From: Parapedobacter luteus
GTDB taxonomy: Bacteria > Bacteroidota > Bacteroidia > Sphingobacteriales > Sphingobacteriaceae
DNA length: 64,000 nt
Assembly (NCBI RefSeq): GCF_900168055.1
Contig: NZ_FUYS01000001.1
Location: 1 to 64,000, forward strand
Direction: 5' to 3'
Position 1 is the stretch's first letter. Every line of letters starts with the position of its first letter. This document shows positions 64,000 through 64,000 of the stretch, piece after piece. The notes beneath the pieces are model-generated. The model ran no database searches. It was not told the origin of the DNA and was given only the letters and a program-made list of their open reading frames with translations. Position numbers and translations under genes: made by a program.

Positions 64000-64000
64000 G

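Overview
The window comes from a member of the Bacteroidota, most likely a Sphingobacteriaceae species close to Parapedobacter or Pedobacter. The genus is an inference. It rests on a SusC/SusD polysaccharide-utilisation locus, Bacteroidota-type promoters (a -7 box of the form TAnnTTTG, with few clear Shine-Dalgarno sites), the NagB/PIG-L fusion, the BatA/DUF4175-like gene cluster, and an arginine pathway that carbamoylates an acylated ornithine.

Layout. 1-359: tail of an IS66-type transposase and its probable right end. 946-2508: a small XRE regulator and a methionine-type aminotransferase. 2549-6617: a secreted GH109-type enzyme diverges from a NagB/PIG-L fusion gene; between them lies an array of about 27 units of 11 bp. 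6699-11367: TldD-TldD-TldE, with the two TldD copies in tandem. 11472-18900: a MoxR ATPase, DUF58, BatA-like, DUF4175-like and large membrane protein operon, with a divergent DUF4159 gene (19063-19686). 19776-25562: DUF983, AraC regulator, short-chain dehydrogenase, a holin-like membrane protein, a DisA_N-like (DACNV-type) protein, a beta-lactamase-fold lipoprotein and a CoA-binding protein. 25772-28407: LacI regulator with a sodium/solute symporter. 28533-32585: OmpR-type two-component system and three small stress- or membrane-related genes. 32742-33983: GH88 lipoprotein. 34377-49642: the S10-spc-alpha ribosomal superoperon from rplC to rplQ, with secY, map, infA, rpmJ and rpoA. 49747-54623: argD, argF', argB, proC and an ArgE-like deacylase. 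54701-56356: small lipoprotein, YbjQ and an esterase. 56568-63999: Old Yellow Enzyme, then a polysaccharide-utilisation locus on the minus strand (SusC cut by the window end, SusD, PKD lipoprotein, GH16, GH5-CBM6) that looks aimed at a beta-glucan such as laminarin.

How the genes work together. GH109 and NagB/PIG-L suggest amino-sugar release and catabolism. The arg cluster would make citrulline through succinylated intermediates. In the utilisation locus, SusC/SusD and the PKD lipoprotein would bind and import glucan pieces cut by GH16 and GH5. The ribosomal superoperon starts at rplC, without rpsJ in front, from a near-perfect promoter at 34270-34300. It has a second strong promoter before infA and several RNA hairpins in its gaps.

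The observations most worth a second look are the 11-bp array at 4125-4436, the replaced catalytic Asp in NagB beside an apparently intact deacetylase domain, loss of the metal-ligand Cys in both TldD copies, the DisA_N-like protein with a degenerate RHR motif, the His-rich insert in the DUF4175-like protein, and a hairpin covering the ybjQ start codon. I saw no tRNA, rRNA or CRISPR array. All family calls come from reading motifs, without database searches.
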